NCBI GenBank assembly: GCA_036732565.1
Contig: DAINCF010000449.1
Span: 1 to 6,081, forward strand
Direction of reading: 5' to 3'
Length of the DNA: 6,081 bases
DNA from: JAIVJN01 sp036732565
GTDB taxonomy: Bacteria; Acidobacteriota; Vicinamibacteria; Vicinamibacterales; UBA2999
In this document: positions 1-6,026 of the stretch, one piece after another
How positions within the stretch are numbered: the stretch's first letter is position 1
How the letters are laid out: every line of letters begins with the position of its first letter
Notes under the pieces: generated by a model
The model's input: the letters and a program-made list of their open reading frames with translations, nothing else
Told to the model about the DNA's origin: nothing
Database searches by the model: none
Position numbers and translations under genes: made by a program

Positions 1-1104
1 GTCGGTCCCGCGGCGCGGTGGCTGCACTTCGGCCTGACGTCGTCGGACGTTGTCGATACCGCCCAGGCCTTGCAGATGGTCGAGGCCGCCGACGTGATTC
101 TGCGCGACCTCGAGGCGCTGCGAGAAGCGGTCAAGGCGCGGGCGGTCGAGTTCAAGCGGACGCCGATGATCGGCCGCACGCACGGCGTCCACGCGGAGCC
201 GATGACCTTCGGGTTGAAGCTCGCGTTGTGGCACGCGGAGCTGGATCGTGACGTCGCGCGACTGAAGCAGGCGCGTGAGACTGTTCGCGTCGGGAAGATC
301 TCCGGCGCGGTCGGGACGTTCGCGCACCTGGATCCGTCCATCGAAGCCGATGTGTGCCGGCGGTTGGGTCTCGAGCCGGCGCCGATCTCGTCGCAGGTCA
401 TCCAGCGTGACCGCCACGCCGAGCTGATGAGCGCGCTCGCCATCACGGCGGCTTCCCTGGAGAAGTTCGCGCTCGAAATTCGCGGTCTGCAGAAGACCGA
501 GATTGGCGAAGTCGAAGAGCCGTTCGCCAAGGGCCAGAAGGGTTCGTCGGCGATGCCGCACAAGCGCAATCCCATCGGTTGCGAGCAGATTGTCGGACTT
601 GCCCGGCTGGTGCGCGCCAATGCCGGCGCCGCGATCGAGAACATCGCGTTATGGCACGAGCGCGACATCTCGCACTCGTCGGTCGAGCGGGTGATCCTGC
701 CCGACAGCTTCATCGCGCTGGACCACATGCTGCGTCGGTTCACGCGCATCGTCCAAGGCATGGTGGTGTATCCCGATCGCATGCTGGAGAACCTCGGCCG
801 CTCGCGCGGCGTGGTGTTCTCCGGGCAAGTGCTGTTGGAGCTGGCGCGCCGCGGCGTCTCGCGCGAGCAGGCCTACGAGTGGGTGCAAAGGAACGCGATG
901 CGGGCGTTCCACGAGCAGCGCGACTTCAAGGCGCTACTGCTCGCCGATCCCGACGTGATGGCCGTGCTCTCGAAGGCGGACGTCGACAGGACGTTCGATC
1001 TGGACGAGCAGCTCAGGAACGTCGACGCGATCTTCGCGCGGGTGTTCGACGCAAAGGTCCTGGCAGAGGCGGAGCTTCAACCCCGCCTACAATCGACGTC
1101 GTGA
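1..1104 (+). CDS. purB: Adenylosuccinate lyase, 5'-truncated by the window
   Basis: Fumarase/aspartase-superfamily lyase that releases fumarate from SAICAR (giving AICAR) and from adenylosuccinate (giving AMP); a cytosolic homotetramer in known members. The frame is open from base 1, so the start lies outside; 367 residues are visible. Motifs, in visible numbering: HFGLTSSDVVDT at 9-20, GRTHGVHAEP at 58-67 and the signature loop GSSAMPHKRNP at 181-191 (bases 541-573). Adding about 80 missing residues puts the histidines near 89 and 141 and the loop serine near 262-263, matching the catalytic positions I recall for Bacillus PurB, so only ~80 residues are lost. No active-site motif is missing. 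The usual family end is near NVDAIFARVF; the following tail, about 18 residues, is extra, and its last ~14 codons lie in an inverted-repeat element. purS follows after 49 bases. Identification is firm. Confidence 0.96.
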   Translation, partial: VGPAARWLHFGLTSSDVVDTAQALQMVEAADVILRDLEALREAVKARAVEFKRTPMIGRTHGVHAEPMTFGLKLALWHAELDRDVARLKQARETVRVGKISGAVGTFAHLDPSIEADVCRRLGLEPAPISSQVIQRDRHAELMSALAITAASLEKFALEIRGLQKTEIGEVEEPFAKGQKGSSAMPHKRNPIGCEQIVGLARLVRANAGAAIENIALWHERDISHSSVERVILPDSFIALDHMLRRFTRIVQGMVVYPDRMLENLGRSRGVVFSGQVLLELARRGVSREQAYEWVQRNAMRAFHEQRDFKALLLADPDVMAVLSKADVDRTFDLDEQLRNVDAIFARVFDAKVLAEAELQPRLQSTS

Positions 1105-1133
1105 TTGCAGGGGGGCAAGCCCCGCTTCTACCG
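1061..1133. repeat. Decayed inverted-repeat element at the purB/purS junction
   Basis: The outer arms TGGCAGAGGC (1061-1070) and GCTTCTACCG (1124-1133) pair with seven Watson-Crick pairs, two G-U pairs and one mismatch. Inside are two imperfect hairpins: GGCGG/CCGCC (1068-1072 with 1083-1087, loop containing CTTCAA) and GGGGC/GCCCC (1112-1116 with 1119-1123, tip CAAG). The layout, outer arms plus two hairpins, resembles the perfect copy at 2093-2144. It overlaps the last ~14 codons of purB. No U-run follows, so it does not look like an intrinsic terminator. Membership of the same family is inferred; chance pairing in GC-rich DNA is possible. Confidence 0.4.
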
Positions 1134-1142
1134 ATGACATGC

Positions 1143-1148
1143 GAGGAG
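1143..1148 (+). promoter_or_regulatory. Ribosome binding site that sets the purS start
   Basis: GAGGAG lies five bases before the ATG at 1154. An in-frame ATG at 1139 would place this site inside the coding region and has no good site of its own, so 1154 is preferred. Confidence 0.7.
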
Positions 1149-1153
1149 CGAGA

Positions 1154-1396
1154 ATGCGCGCGCGGGTATATGTGACGTTGAAGCCATCGGTGTTCGATCC
1201 GCAAGGTCGGGTTGTGGCCGATGCGCTCGTGTCCCTGGGCTACGACGACGTGAAGGACGTGCGCCAGGGGAAGTTCTTCGAGGTCGAGCTCGACGGGGTG
1301 GATACGTCGACGGCCCAGTCGCGCGTCGCCGAGATGGCCGACAAGCTGCTCGCCAACCCCGTCATCGAGAGCTATCGCGTGGAAATTCTCGGATGA
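1154..1396 (+). CDS. purS: FGAM synthase subunit PurS
   Basis: Small non-catalytic subunit of the three-part phosphoribosylformylglycinamidine synthase. In known complexes a PurS dimer bridges PurL and PurQ and helps pass ammonia from the glutaminase to the synthase site. At 80 residues it is of normal length. Family pattern: N-terminal strand RVYVTLKPSVFDPQGR (3-18), then ADALVSLGY, then VRQGKFFEVEL (36-46) and a C-terminal LLANPVIESYRVEI. The start at 1154 is chosen because of GAGGAG five bases upstream; a start at 1139 would add only MRGAR. Its TGA overlaps the ATG of purQ as ATGA (1393-1396), which suggests translational coupling and equal output of the two subunits. Bacillus-type clusters have purC just upstream; here purB is there instead. 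Confidence 0.95.
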   Translation: MRARVYVTLKPSVFDPQGRVVADALVSLGYDDVKDVRQGKFFEVELDGVDTSTAQSRVAEMADKLLANPVIESYRVEILG

Positions 1397-2130
1397 AGTT
1401 CGCCGTTGTCGTCTTTCCCGGCTCCAACTCCGACCACGACGCCTGGTGGGTGACGAGCGCCGTGCTCGGCGAGCAGGCGTCGCTCGTGTGGCACAAGGAC
1501 ACCAGTCTCGGTGACGCCGATGCCGTGATTCTGCCGGGCGGCTTCGCCCACGGCGACTACTTGCGCACCGGCGCGATCGCTCGCTTCTCGCCGATCATGA
1601 ACGCCGTGACCGCGTTCGCGGAACGAGGCGGACCGGTGTTGGGCATCTGCAACGGCTTCCAGGTGCTGCTCGAAGCCGGTCTGTTGCCCGGCGCCATGCT
1701 GCGCAATCGGTCGCTGCAGTACGTCTCGCGGCTCGTGCACGTGCGCGTGGAGCAGACCGATACGCCGTTCACGACGGCGTGCGCCTCCGGTCAGGTGCTG
1801 CGCATCCCGGTCGCGCATGGCGAAGGCAACTACTTCGCCGATCCAGAGACGTTGCGCCGCATGGAGACCAATCGTCAGGTGATCTTTCGCTACACGACGG
1901 CGATCGGGAACGTGTCAGACGAGGCCAACCCCAACGGCTCGCTGCACAACATCGCCGGCATCTGCAACACGGCCCGCAATGTTGTGGGACTGATGCCACA
2001 CCCCGAGCGGGCATCGGAGACATCACTGGGGAGCGACGACGGCAGGGTAGTGCTCGCGTCGGCGGTTAAAGCGTTTGCGGAGCGCATTAGTACGTGGGGG
2101 CCGGCTTCAGCCGGCCCTGGGTCCGCCTAA
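1393..2130 (+). CDS. purQ: FGAM synthase glutaminase subunit PurQ
   Basis: Class I (triad-type) glutamine amidotransferase that hydrolyses glutamine and supplies ammonia to PurL in the FGAR to FGAM step. The nucleophile is Cys86 in GICNGFQ (84-90), and His203 and Glu205 in MPHPERA (201-207) complete the triad. FPGSNSDHDAWW (8-19) and PGGFAHGDYLR (48-58) are typical of PurQ. It begins inside the purS stop (ATGA), so no separate ribosome site is needed. At 245 residues it is longer than the usual ~227. The final 12 residues, TWGPASAGPGSA (234-245), are encoded by an inverted-repeat element, and the TAA stop (2128-2130) falls at the tip of its second hairpin. The tail is small and low-complexity and is probably tolerated. 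purL starts 51 bases on, in the same reading frame. Confidence 0.96.
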   Translation: MKFAVVVFPGSNSDHDAWWVTSAVLGEQASLVWHKDTSLGDADAVILPGGFAHGDYLRTGAIARFSPIMNAVTAFAERGGPVLGICNGFQVLLEAGLLPGAMLRNRSLQYVSRLVHVRVEQTDTPFTTACASGQVLRIPVAHGEGNYFADPETLRRMETNRQVIFRYTTAIGNVSDEANPNGSLHNIAGICNTARNVVGLMPHPERASETSLGSDDGRVVLASAVKAFAERISTWGPASAGPGSA

Positions 2131-2144
2131 AGGCGGACCCCACG
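2093..2144. repeat. Perfect two-hairpin inverted-repeat element at the purQ/purL junction
   Basis: The outer arms CGTGGGG (2093-2099) and CCCCACG (2138-2144) are exact reverse complements. Hairpin 1 has an 8-bp stem, GGGCCGGC (2098-2105) with GCCGGCCC (2110-2117), loop TTCA. Hairpin 2 has a 10-bp stem, GGGTCCGCCT (2119-2128) with AGGCGGACCC (2131-2140), with AA at the tip. It encodes the last 12 residues of PurQ and its stop. No T-run follows, so it is not a standard intrinsic terminator. The form recalls REP/BIME-type small repeats. One plus-strand frame reads GFSRPWVRLKADPTT, which I recall, without being able to check, from protein ends in Vicinamibacteria assemblies. Confidence 0.8.
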
Positions 2145-2148
2145 ACGA

Positions 2149-2178
2149 TTTGGGAGCACACGATCGGTTTTGGGAGCA
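2149..2178 (+). repeat. Direct repeat TTTGGGAGCA upstream of purL
   Basis: TTTGGGAGCA occurs exactly at 2149-2158 and again at 2169-2178, 20 bases apart. Each copy carries a GGGAG ribosome-binding core. Only the second is well placed for the purL start. Both copies lie on the same side of the inverted-repeat element, so they are not its target-site duplication; a small local duplication is the simplest explanation. Confidence 0.6.
2172..2176 (+). promoter_or_regulatory. Ribosome binding site that sets the purL start
   Basis: GGGAG lies five bases before GTG at 2182. A TTG at 2170 is also in frame, but this site would overlap it and the upstream GGGAG copy (2152-2156) is 13 bases away, which is too far. 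The GTG start is therefore preferred. Confidence 0.65.
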
Positions 2179-2181
2179 ACG

Positions 2182-4488
2182 GTGTTCGACCAGAGCGTTC
2201 TCGATCGACACGGCCTGACACGCGGCGAGTACGACCGCATTCGCGAGCTGCTCGGCCGCGAGCCCAATCTGCTGGAGCTTGGCCTTTTCTCGGTCATGTG
2301 GTCCGAGCACTGCAGCTACAAGAGCTCGCGTGTCCACCTCAAGACGCTCCCGACCACCGGTCCCCGTGTGGTGCAAGGGCCAGGCGAGAACGCCGGTGCC
2401 GTCGACATCGGGGATGGCTGGTGCGTCGTCTTCAAGATCGAATCGCACAACCATCCCTCGTTCATCGAGCCTTATCAAGGAGCGGCGACGGGCGTCGGCG
2501 GCATCATCCGCGACATCTTCACGATGGGGGCGCGGCCCATTGGCCTGTTGAACGCACTGCGCTTCGGATCGCTGGAGTCGCCCCTGGCCCGCCGCATCTT
2601 CGCCGGCGTCGTCGCCGGCGTCGGCGGCTACGGCAACAGCATCGGCATTCCGACCATCGGCGGCGAGATCGTCTTCGACGAAGTGTACGAAGGCAACCCG
2701 CTGGTCAACGTGCTCTGCCTCGGCCTCGCGAAGACGACGGACATCATCAAGGGCGCGGCGAAGGGCATTGGCAATCCGGTCTTCTACGTCGGCGCCAAAA
2801 CCGGCCGCGACGGCATCCATGGCGCGACGATGGCGTCGGCGGAGTTCGACGAGACGTCCGCGGAGAAGCGTCCGGCGGTCCAGGTCGGCGATCCCTTCAT
2901 GGAAAAGCTGCTGATGGAGGCGTGCCTGGAGGTGATGAAGACCGGCGCGGTCGTTGGCATTCAGGACATGGGCGCCGCCGGCCTGACCTGCGCGACGAGC
3001 GAGATGAGCTCTCGCGGTGGCACGGGCATGGACGTCGACCTCGCGCGCGTGCCGCAGCGTGAGACCGGCATGACTCCCTACGAGATCATGCTGTCGGAGT
3101 CGCAGGAGCGCATGCTCCTGGTCGTGGACAAGGGCCGCGAGCACGACGTCGAGGCGGTCTTCGAGAAGTGGGACCTGCACGCGGTGGAGATTGGCGTCGT
3201 CACCGATTCGGGCCGGGTGCGCATCCACGAGCACGGCACGTTGGTCGCGGACGTGCCGGCGCCGGCATTGACCGACGAGGCGCCGGTCTATCACCGTCCG
3301 ATGACCGAGCCGGACTGGCTGCGCCGCGCGCAGACGCTGACGGCCGCCGATCTTCACCACGCGCCGACCGCGCAAGACGCGTTCGAGCAGCTCATCGCCT
3401 CCCCAGTGATCGCGAGCAAGCGGTGGGCATACTGGCAGTTCGATCACAGCGTCGGCACCAACACCATCGCGCAGCCCGGCGCCACCGCCGCCATCGCACG
3501 CGTGAAGGGTACGCCGCACGCGCTGGCCGTGTCGGTCGACGGCAACGGCCGCTTCGGCTATCTCGATCCGTATCGCGGCGCGATGCTGGCGGTGGCGGAA
3601 TCGGCACGCAACGTCGCGTGCGCCGGCGGTCAGCCCATCGGCGCGACCAACAACCTGAACTTCGGGAACCCCGAGCGGCCTGAGATCATGTGGCAGTTTG
3701 CCGAAGCCGTGCGCGGCATTGGCGACGCCTGCCGGGCGCTGGGCATTCCGGTCACCGGTGGCAACGTCAGCCTCTACAACGAGACCGAAGGGCGCGCAAT
3801 CTATCCCACGCCCGTGCTCGGCGTCGTCGGGCTGATTGACGATGCGGCGAAGACGGTGACGCGCTCGTTCAAACGCGAACGTGCGCCGGTGGTCCTGCTG
3901 GGCGATAATCGTGGAGAGCTCGGTGGCAGCGAGTACCTGGCCCGCATCCACGGGTTGGTCAAGGGCACGCCACCCGCGCTCGATCTCGCGGCGGAGCAGC
4001 GATTGCAGCAGCTTGTGGTGGATCTCATCCGTGAGGGCGCCATCGAGTCCGCGCACGATTGCTCGGAGGGCGGGCTCGCGGTCGCACTGGCCGAGTGTTG
4101 TTTCGACACCGGCGGCATCGGCGTGCGCGTCGACGTGGCCGAAATCAGCGAGTCCGTGCCGGGTGACGCCGTCAACGCCACGTTGTTCGGTGAGAGCGCG
4201 TCGCGCGTGATCGCGTCGGTGCCTGAGTCGGGGGCGAAGGCCGTGCTCGATCGAGCGTCCGCGGCCGGTGTGCCAGCGACGGTCCTCGGCAGCACTGGCG
4301 GTTCGCGCATCACCGTGGCGGTGAACGGCAAGACCGCGATCGACGTCGATGTGGCGGCCGCGGAACAGGCGTGGGCGACCTCCATCGAATCGAAGATGGC
4401 GCGTGGTCGAACGGCCGCGCGCGAAGGTCCAGGGGCGGAAGCGCCAGCGCTCGAGTCTAGTGGAGCGTCTCGAGGAAACGCGAAGTAG
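2182..4488 (+). CDS. purL: FGAM synthase catalytic subunit PurL (small type)
   Basis: ATP-dependent synthase subunit that converts FGAR and ammonia to FGAM, working with PurS and PurQ. With the GTG start it has 768 residues. Two tandem PurM-like halves are visible. The first half carries WSEHCSYKSSR (40-50, with His43), PGENAGAVDIGDG (67-79), ESHNHPSFIEPYQGAATGVGG (87 on), GGEIVFDEVYEGNP (160-173), GDPFMEKLLMEACLE (236-250) and GIQDMGAAGLTCATSEMSSRG (259 on). The second half carries ARNVACAGGQPIGATNNLNFG (475 on), GIPVTGGNVSLYNE (531-544) and SAHDCSEGGLAVALAE (633-648). It lacks the fused glutaminase domain of the large form, in keeping with the adjacent purQ. The known family end is near residue 740 (WATSIESKMA, 731-740); residues 741-768 are an extra low-complexity tail. 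A TTG start at 2170 would add four residues. purF begins 22 bases downstream. Confidence 0.97.
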   Translation: MFDQSVLDRHGLTRGEYDRIRELLGREPNLLELGLFSVMWSEHCSYKSSRVHLKTLPTTGPRVVQGPGENAGAVDIGDGWCVVFKIESHNHPSFIEPYQGAATGVGGIIRDIFTMGARPIGLLNALRFGSLESPLARRIFAGVVAGVGGYGNSIGIPTIGGEIVFDEVYEGNPLVNVLCLGLAKTTDIIKGAAKGIGNPVFYVGAKTGRDGIHGATMASAEFDETSAEKRPAVQVGDPFMEKLLMEACLEVMKTGAVVGIQDMGAAGLTCATSEMSSRGGTGMDVDLARVPQRETGMTPYEIMLSESQERMLLVVDKGREHDVEAVFEKWDLHAVEIGVVTDSGRVRIHEHGTLVADVPAPALTDEAPVYHRPMTEPDWLRRAQTLTAADLHHAPTAQDAFEQLIASPVIASKRWAYWQFDHSVGTNTIAQPGATAAIARVKGTPHALAVSVDGNGRFGYLDPYRGAMLAVAESARNVACAGGQPIGATNNLNFGNPERPEIMWQFAEAVRGIGDACRALGIPVTGGNVSLYNETEGRAIYPTPVLGVVGLIDDAAKTVTRSFKRERAPVVLLGDNRGELGGSEYLARIHGLVKGTPPALDLAAEQRLQQLVVDLIREGAIESAHDCSEGGLAVALAECCFDTGGIGVRVDVAEISESVPGDAVNATLFGESASRVIASVPESGAKAVLDRASAAGVPATVLGSTGGSRITVAVNGKTAIDVDVAAAEQAWATSIESKMARGRTAAREGPGAEAPALESSGASRGNAK

Positions 4489-4510
4489 CGGACGAACGGA
4501 TACCCATAAG

Positions 4511-5959
4511 ATGTTCGACAAATTTCGCGAAGAATGCGGCGTCTTCGGCATCTACGGCCACACGGAAGCGGCCAAGCTGGCGTACCTCGGTCTGTACGCG
4601 CTGCAGCATCGAGGTCAGGAGAGCGCCGGTATCGCCGCGGCCGACGGCGATCGCGTCCGGATCGTGCGCGAGATGGGCTACGTCAACGAGATCTTCGACG
4701 AAGAGACGCTGAACGAGTTGCCCGGTCATATCGCCCTGGGACATACGCGGTACTCGACGGCGGGCGACAGCAAGCTGTTGAACGCGCAGCCGTTGCTCAT
4801 CGACTGCGCGCGTGGACAGATCGGCATCTGCCATAACGGCAACATCGTCAACGCCAACGAGATTCGCCGCGAGCTGGCGGAGCAGGGGTCGATTTTCCAG
4901 ACCAACAGCGACACCGAGGTGGCCCTGCATCTCTACGCCCGCTCGAAGGCGCCGACGCTCGATGTGGCTGTGGCGGAATCGATCGGGCAACTGTCCGGCG
5001 CGTTCTCGTTCGGGATCATCACCAAGGACCACCTGATCGCGGCGCGCGATCCTCACGGTTTCCGTCCGCTGGCCTTGGGGAAGCTGAAGGACGGTTGGGT
5101 CGTCTCATCCGAGACCTGTGCGTTGGATCTCATTGGCGCAACGTACGTGCGTGACGTGGAGCCGGGCGAGGTCCTCGTCATCGGCCCGGACGGCGTGAGA
5201 TCGCTGAAGCCCTTCCCGGCCGCGCCGCTCGCGCACTGCGTCTTCGAGCACGTCTATTTCGCGAGGCCCGACAGCGAGGTCTTCGGCCAGAGCGTCAATA
5301 CCGTGCGCACCAACCTGGGCCGTCTGCTGGCCCGCGAAACGGGCGTTCCCGCCGACGTTATCGTGCCGATCCCAGACTCTGGCGTGTGCGCGGCCACCGG
5401 CTATTCGGAAGAAGCGCGGATTCCGATGCGCATGGGCCTCATCCGCAATCATTACGTCGGGCGCACGTTCATCGAGCCCGCGCAGGCGATTCGTCATTTC
5501 GGCGTGAAGGTGAAGCTAAACCCGGTCAAGAGCATCCTCGAGGGGCAGCGCGTGGTGCTGCTCGACGATTCCATCGTCCGCGGGACGACGAGCCGGAAGA
5601 TCGTGAAGATGGTGCGCGCCGCGGGCGCGAAGGAAGTGCACGTGCGCATCAGTTGCCCCCCGACCATCTCGCCATGCTTCTACGGCGTCGACACGCCGAG
5701 GCGCGCCGAGCTGATCGCGGCGACGCATACGCAAGAAGAGATTCGACGCTACCTCGCCGCGGATTCCCTGGGCTATCTGAGCCTCGATGGACTGCTGACG
5801 GCGGTCGGTGAGCGCCGGCAGCACTACTGCACGTCGTGCTACACCGGGAAGTATCCTGTCGCGTTCCCCCGCGACGAGCACGCCTATCTTCAACTCACGC
5901 TCAAGCTCAATGCCGCCGACTCCACGCTTCCCGTTGAAGAAGCCGAGACCGTTGGCTAG
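4511..5959 (+). CDS. purF: Amidophosphoribosyltransferase PurF (GPATase, iron-sulfur type)
   Basis: First committed enzyme of purine synthesis: PRPP and glutamine give 5-phosphoribosylamine. It has 482 residues, normal for the Bacillus type. The N-terminal Ntn-hydrolase glutaminase domain carries Cys9 in REECGVFGI, preceded by a short propeptide MFDKFREE that is presumably removed to expose Cys as residue 1. Further motifs are LQHRGQESAGIA (31-42), GHTRYSTAG (77-85), CHNGNIVN (107-114), NSDTE (132-136) and ARDPHGFRPLALG (178-190). The phosphoribosyltransferase domain carries PIPDSG (286-291) and the PRPP loop VVLLDDSIVRGTT (348-360). Cys243, Cys389, Cys440 and Cys443 (the last two as CTSC) match the four [4Fe-4S] ligands of Bacillus GPATase, so an oxygen-labile cluster is likely. 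The ATG at 4511 is chosen because it gives the canonical short propeptide, although no strong ribosome site precedes it; coupling to purL may help. Confidence 0.97.
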   Translation: MFDKFREECGVFGIYGHTEAAKLAYLGLYALQHRGQESAGIAAADGDRVRIVREMGYVNEIFDEETLNELPGHIALGHTRYSTAGDSKLLNAQPLLIDCARGQIGICHNGNIVNANEIRRELAEQGSIFQTNSDTEVALHLYARSKAPTLDVAVAESIGQLSGAFSFGIITKDHLIAARDPHGFRPLALGKLKDGWVVSSETCALDLIGATYVRDVEPGEVLVIGPDGVRSLKPFPAAPLAHCVFEHVYFARPDSEVFGQSVNTVRTNLGRLLARETGVPADVIVPIPDSGVCAATGYSEEARIPMRMGLIRNHYVGRTFIEPAQAIRHFGVKVKLNPVKSILEGQRVVLLDDSIVRGTTSRKIVKMVRAAGAKEVHVRISCPPTISPCFYGVDTPRRAELIAATHTQEEIRRYLAADSLGYLSLDGLLTAVGERRQHYCTSCYTGKYPVAFPRDEHAYLQLTLKLNAADSTLPVEEAETVG

Positions 5960-5968
5960 CTGGCCTTT

Positions 5969-6026
5969 CGTGGCGCAGGCCCTCAGGTCTGTCAACGGCC
6001 GGCGAGCCTTGAAGGTCTGCGCGACG
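5969..6026. repeat. Imperfect two-hairpin inverted-repeat element after purF
   Basis: The outer arms CGTGGCGCAGGCC (5969-5981) and GGTCTGCGCGACG (6014-6026) pair over 13 positions with one mismatch and one G-U. Inside, CAGGCC/GGTCTG (5976-5981 with 5986-5991) forms a stem with loop CTCA, and CC-TTGAA-GG (6007-6015) marks a second, weak hairpin. Like the 2093-2144 element it opens with CGTGG and holds two hairpins with short loops, so I infer the same family in a decayed state. No T-run follows. It overlaps the probable start of the next gene. Confidence 0.5.

Noticed and set aside
1088..1093. TACAAT, a close match to a -10 box, 60 bases before purS
   Set aside because: No acceptable -35 hexamer at 16-18 bases upstream (1065-1070 reads AGAGGC) and no extended -10. 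It also lies inside the purB tail and the repeat unit. I do not call it a promoter.
2098..2140. The strong hairpins after purQ as an intrinsic terminator
   Set aside because: No T-run follows either stem, and the purL gene follows at once in what looks like one operon.
2094..3062. A plus-strand open frame starting MGAGFSRPWVRLKADPTT
   Set aside because: After the repeat-derived beginning it is an Arg-rich out-of-frame reading of purL. Only the peptide tag from the repeat is informative.
4448..4467. CGCTC/GAGCG inverted repeat near the purL end
   Set aside because: Only 5 bp with a 10-base loop, expected by chance in this composition, and no matching outer arms.
4349..4510. An upstream extension of the purF reading frame
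   Set aside because: This part overlaps purL, is Arg-rich and is not PurF-like. The ATG at 4511 gives the canonical short propeptide before the catalytic Cys.
2107..4551. A very long open frame on the minus strand, over 800 codons, opposite purL
   Set aside because: It mirrors purL codon by codon in GC-rich DNA, is dominated by Arg, His, Ala and Asp, and shows no domain I recognise. purL has clear family motifs throughout, so this is a shadow.
5976..5991. Hairpin after purF as a transcription terminator
   Set aside because: The stem is only 6 bp with a G-U pair, and GTCAACGG follows instead of a T-run. It fits better as part of a repeat unit.
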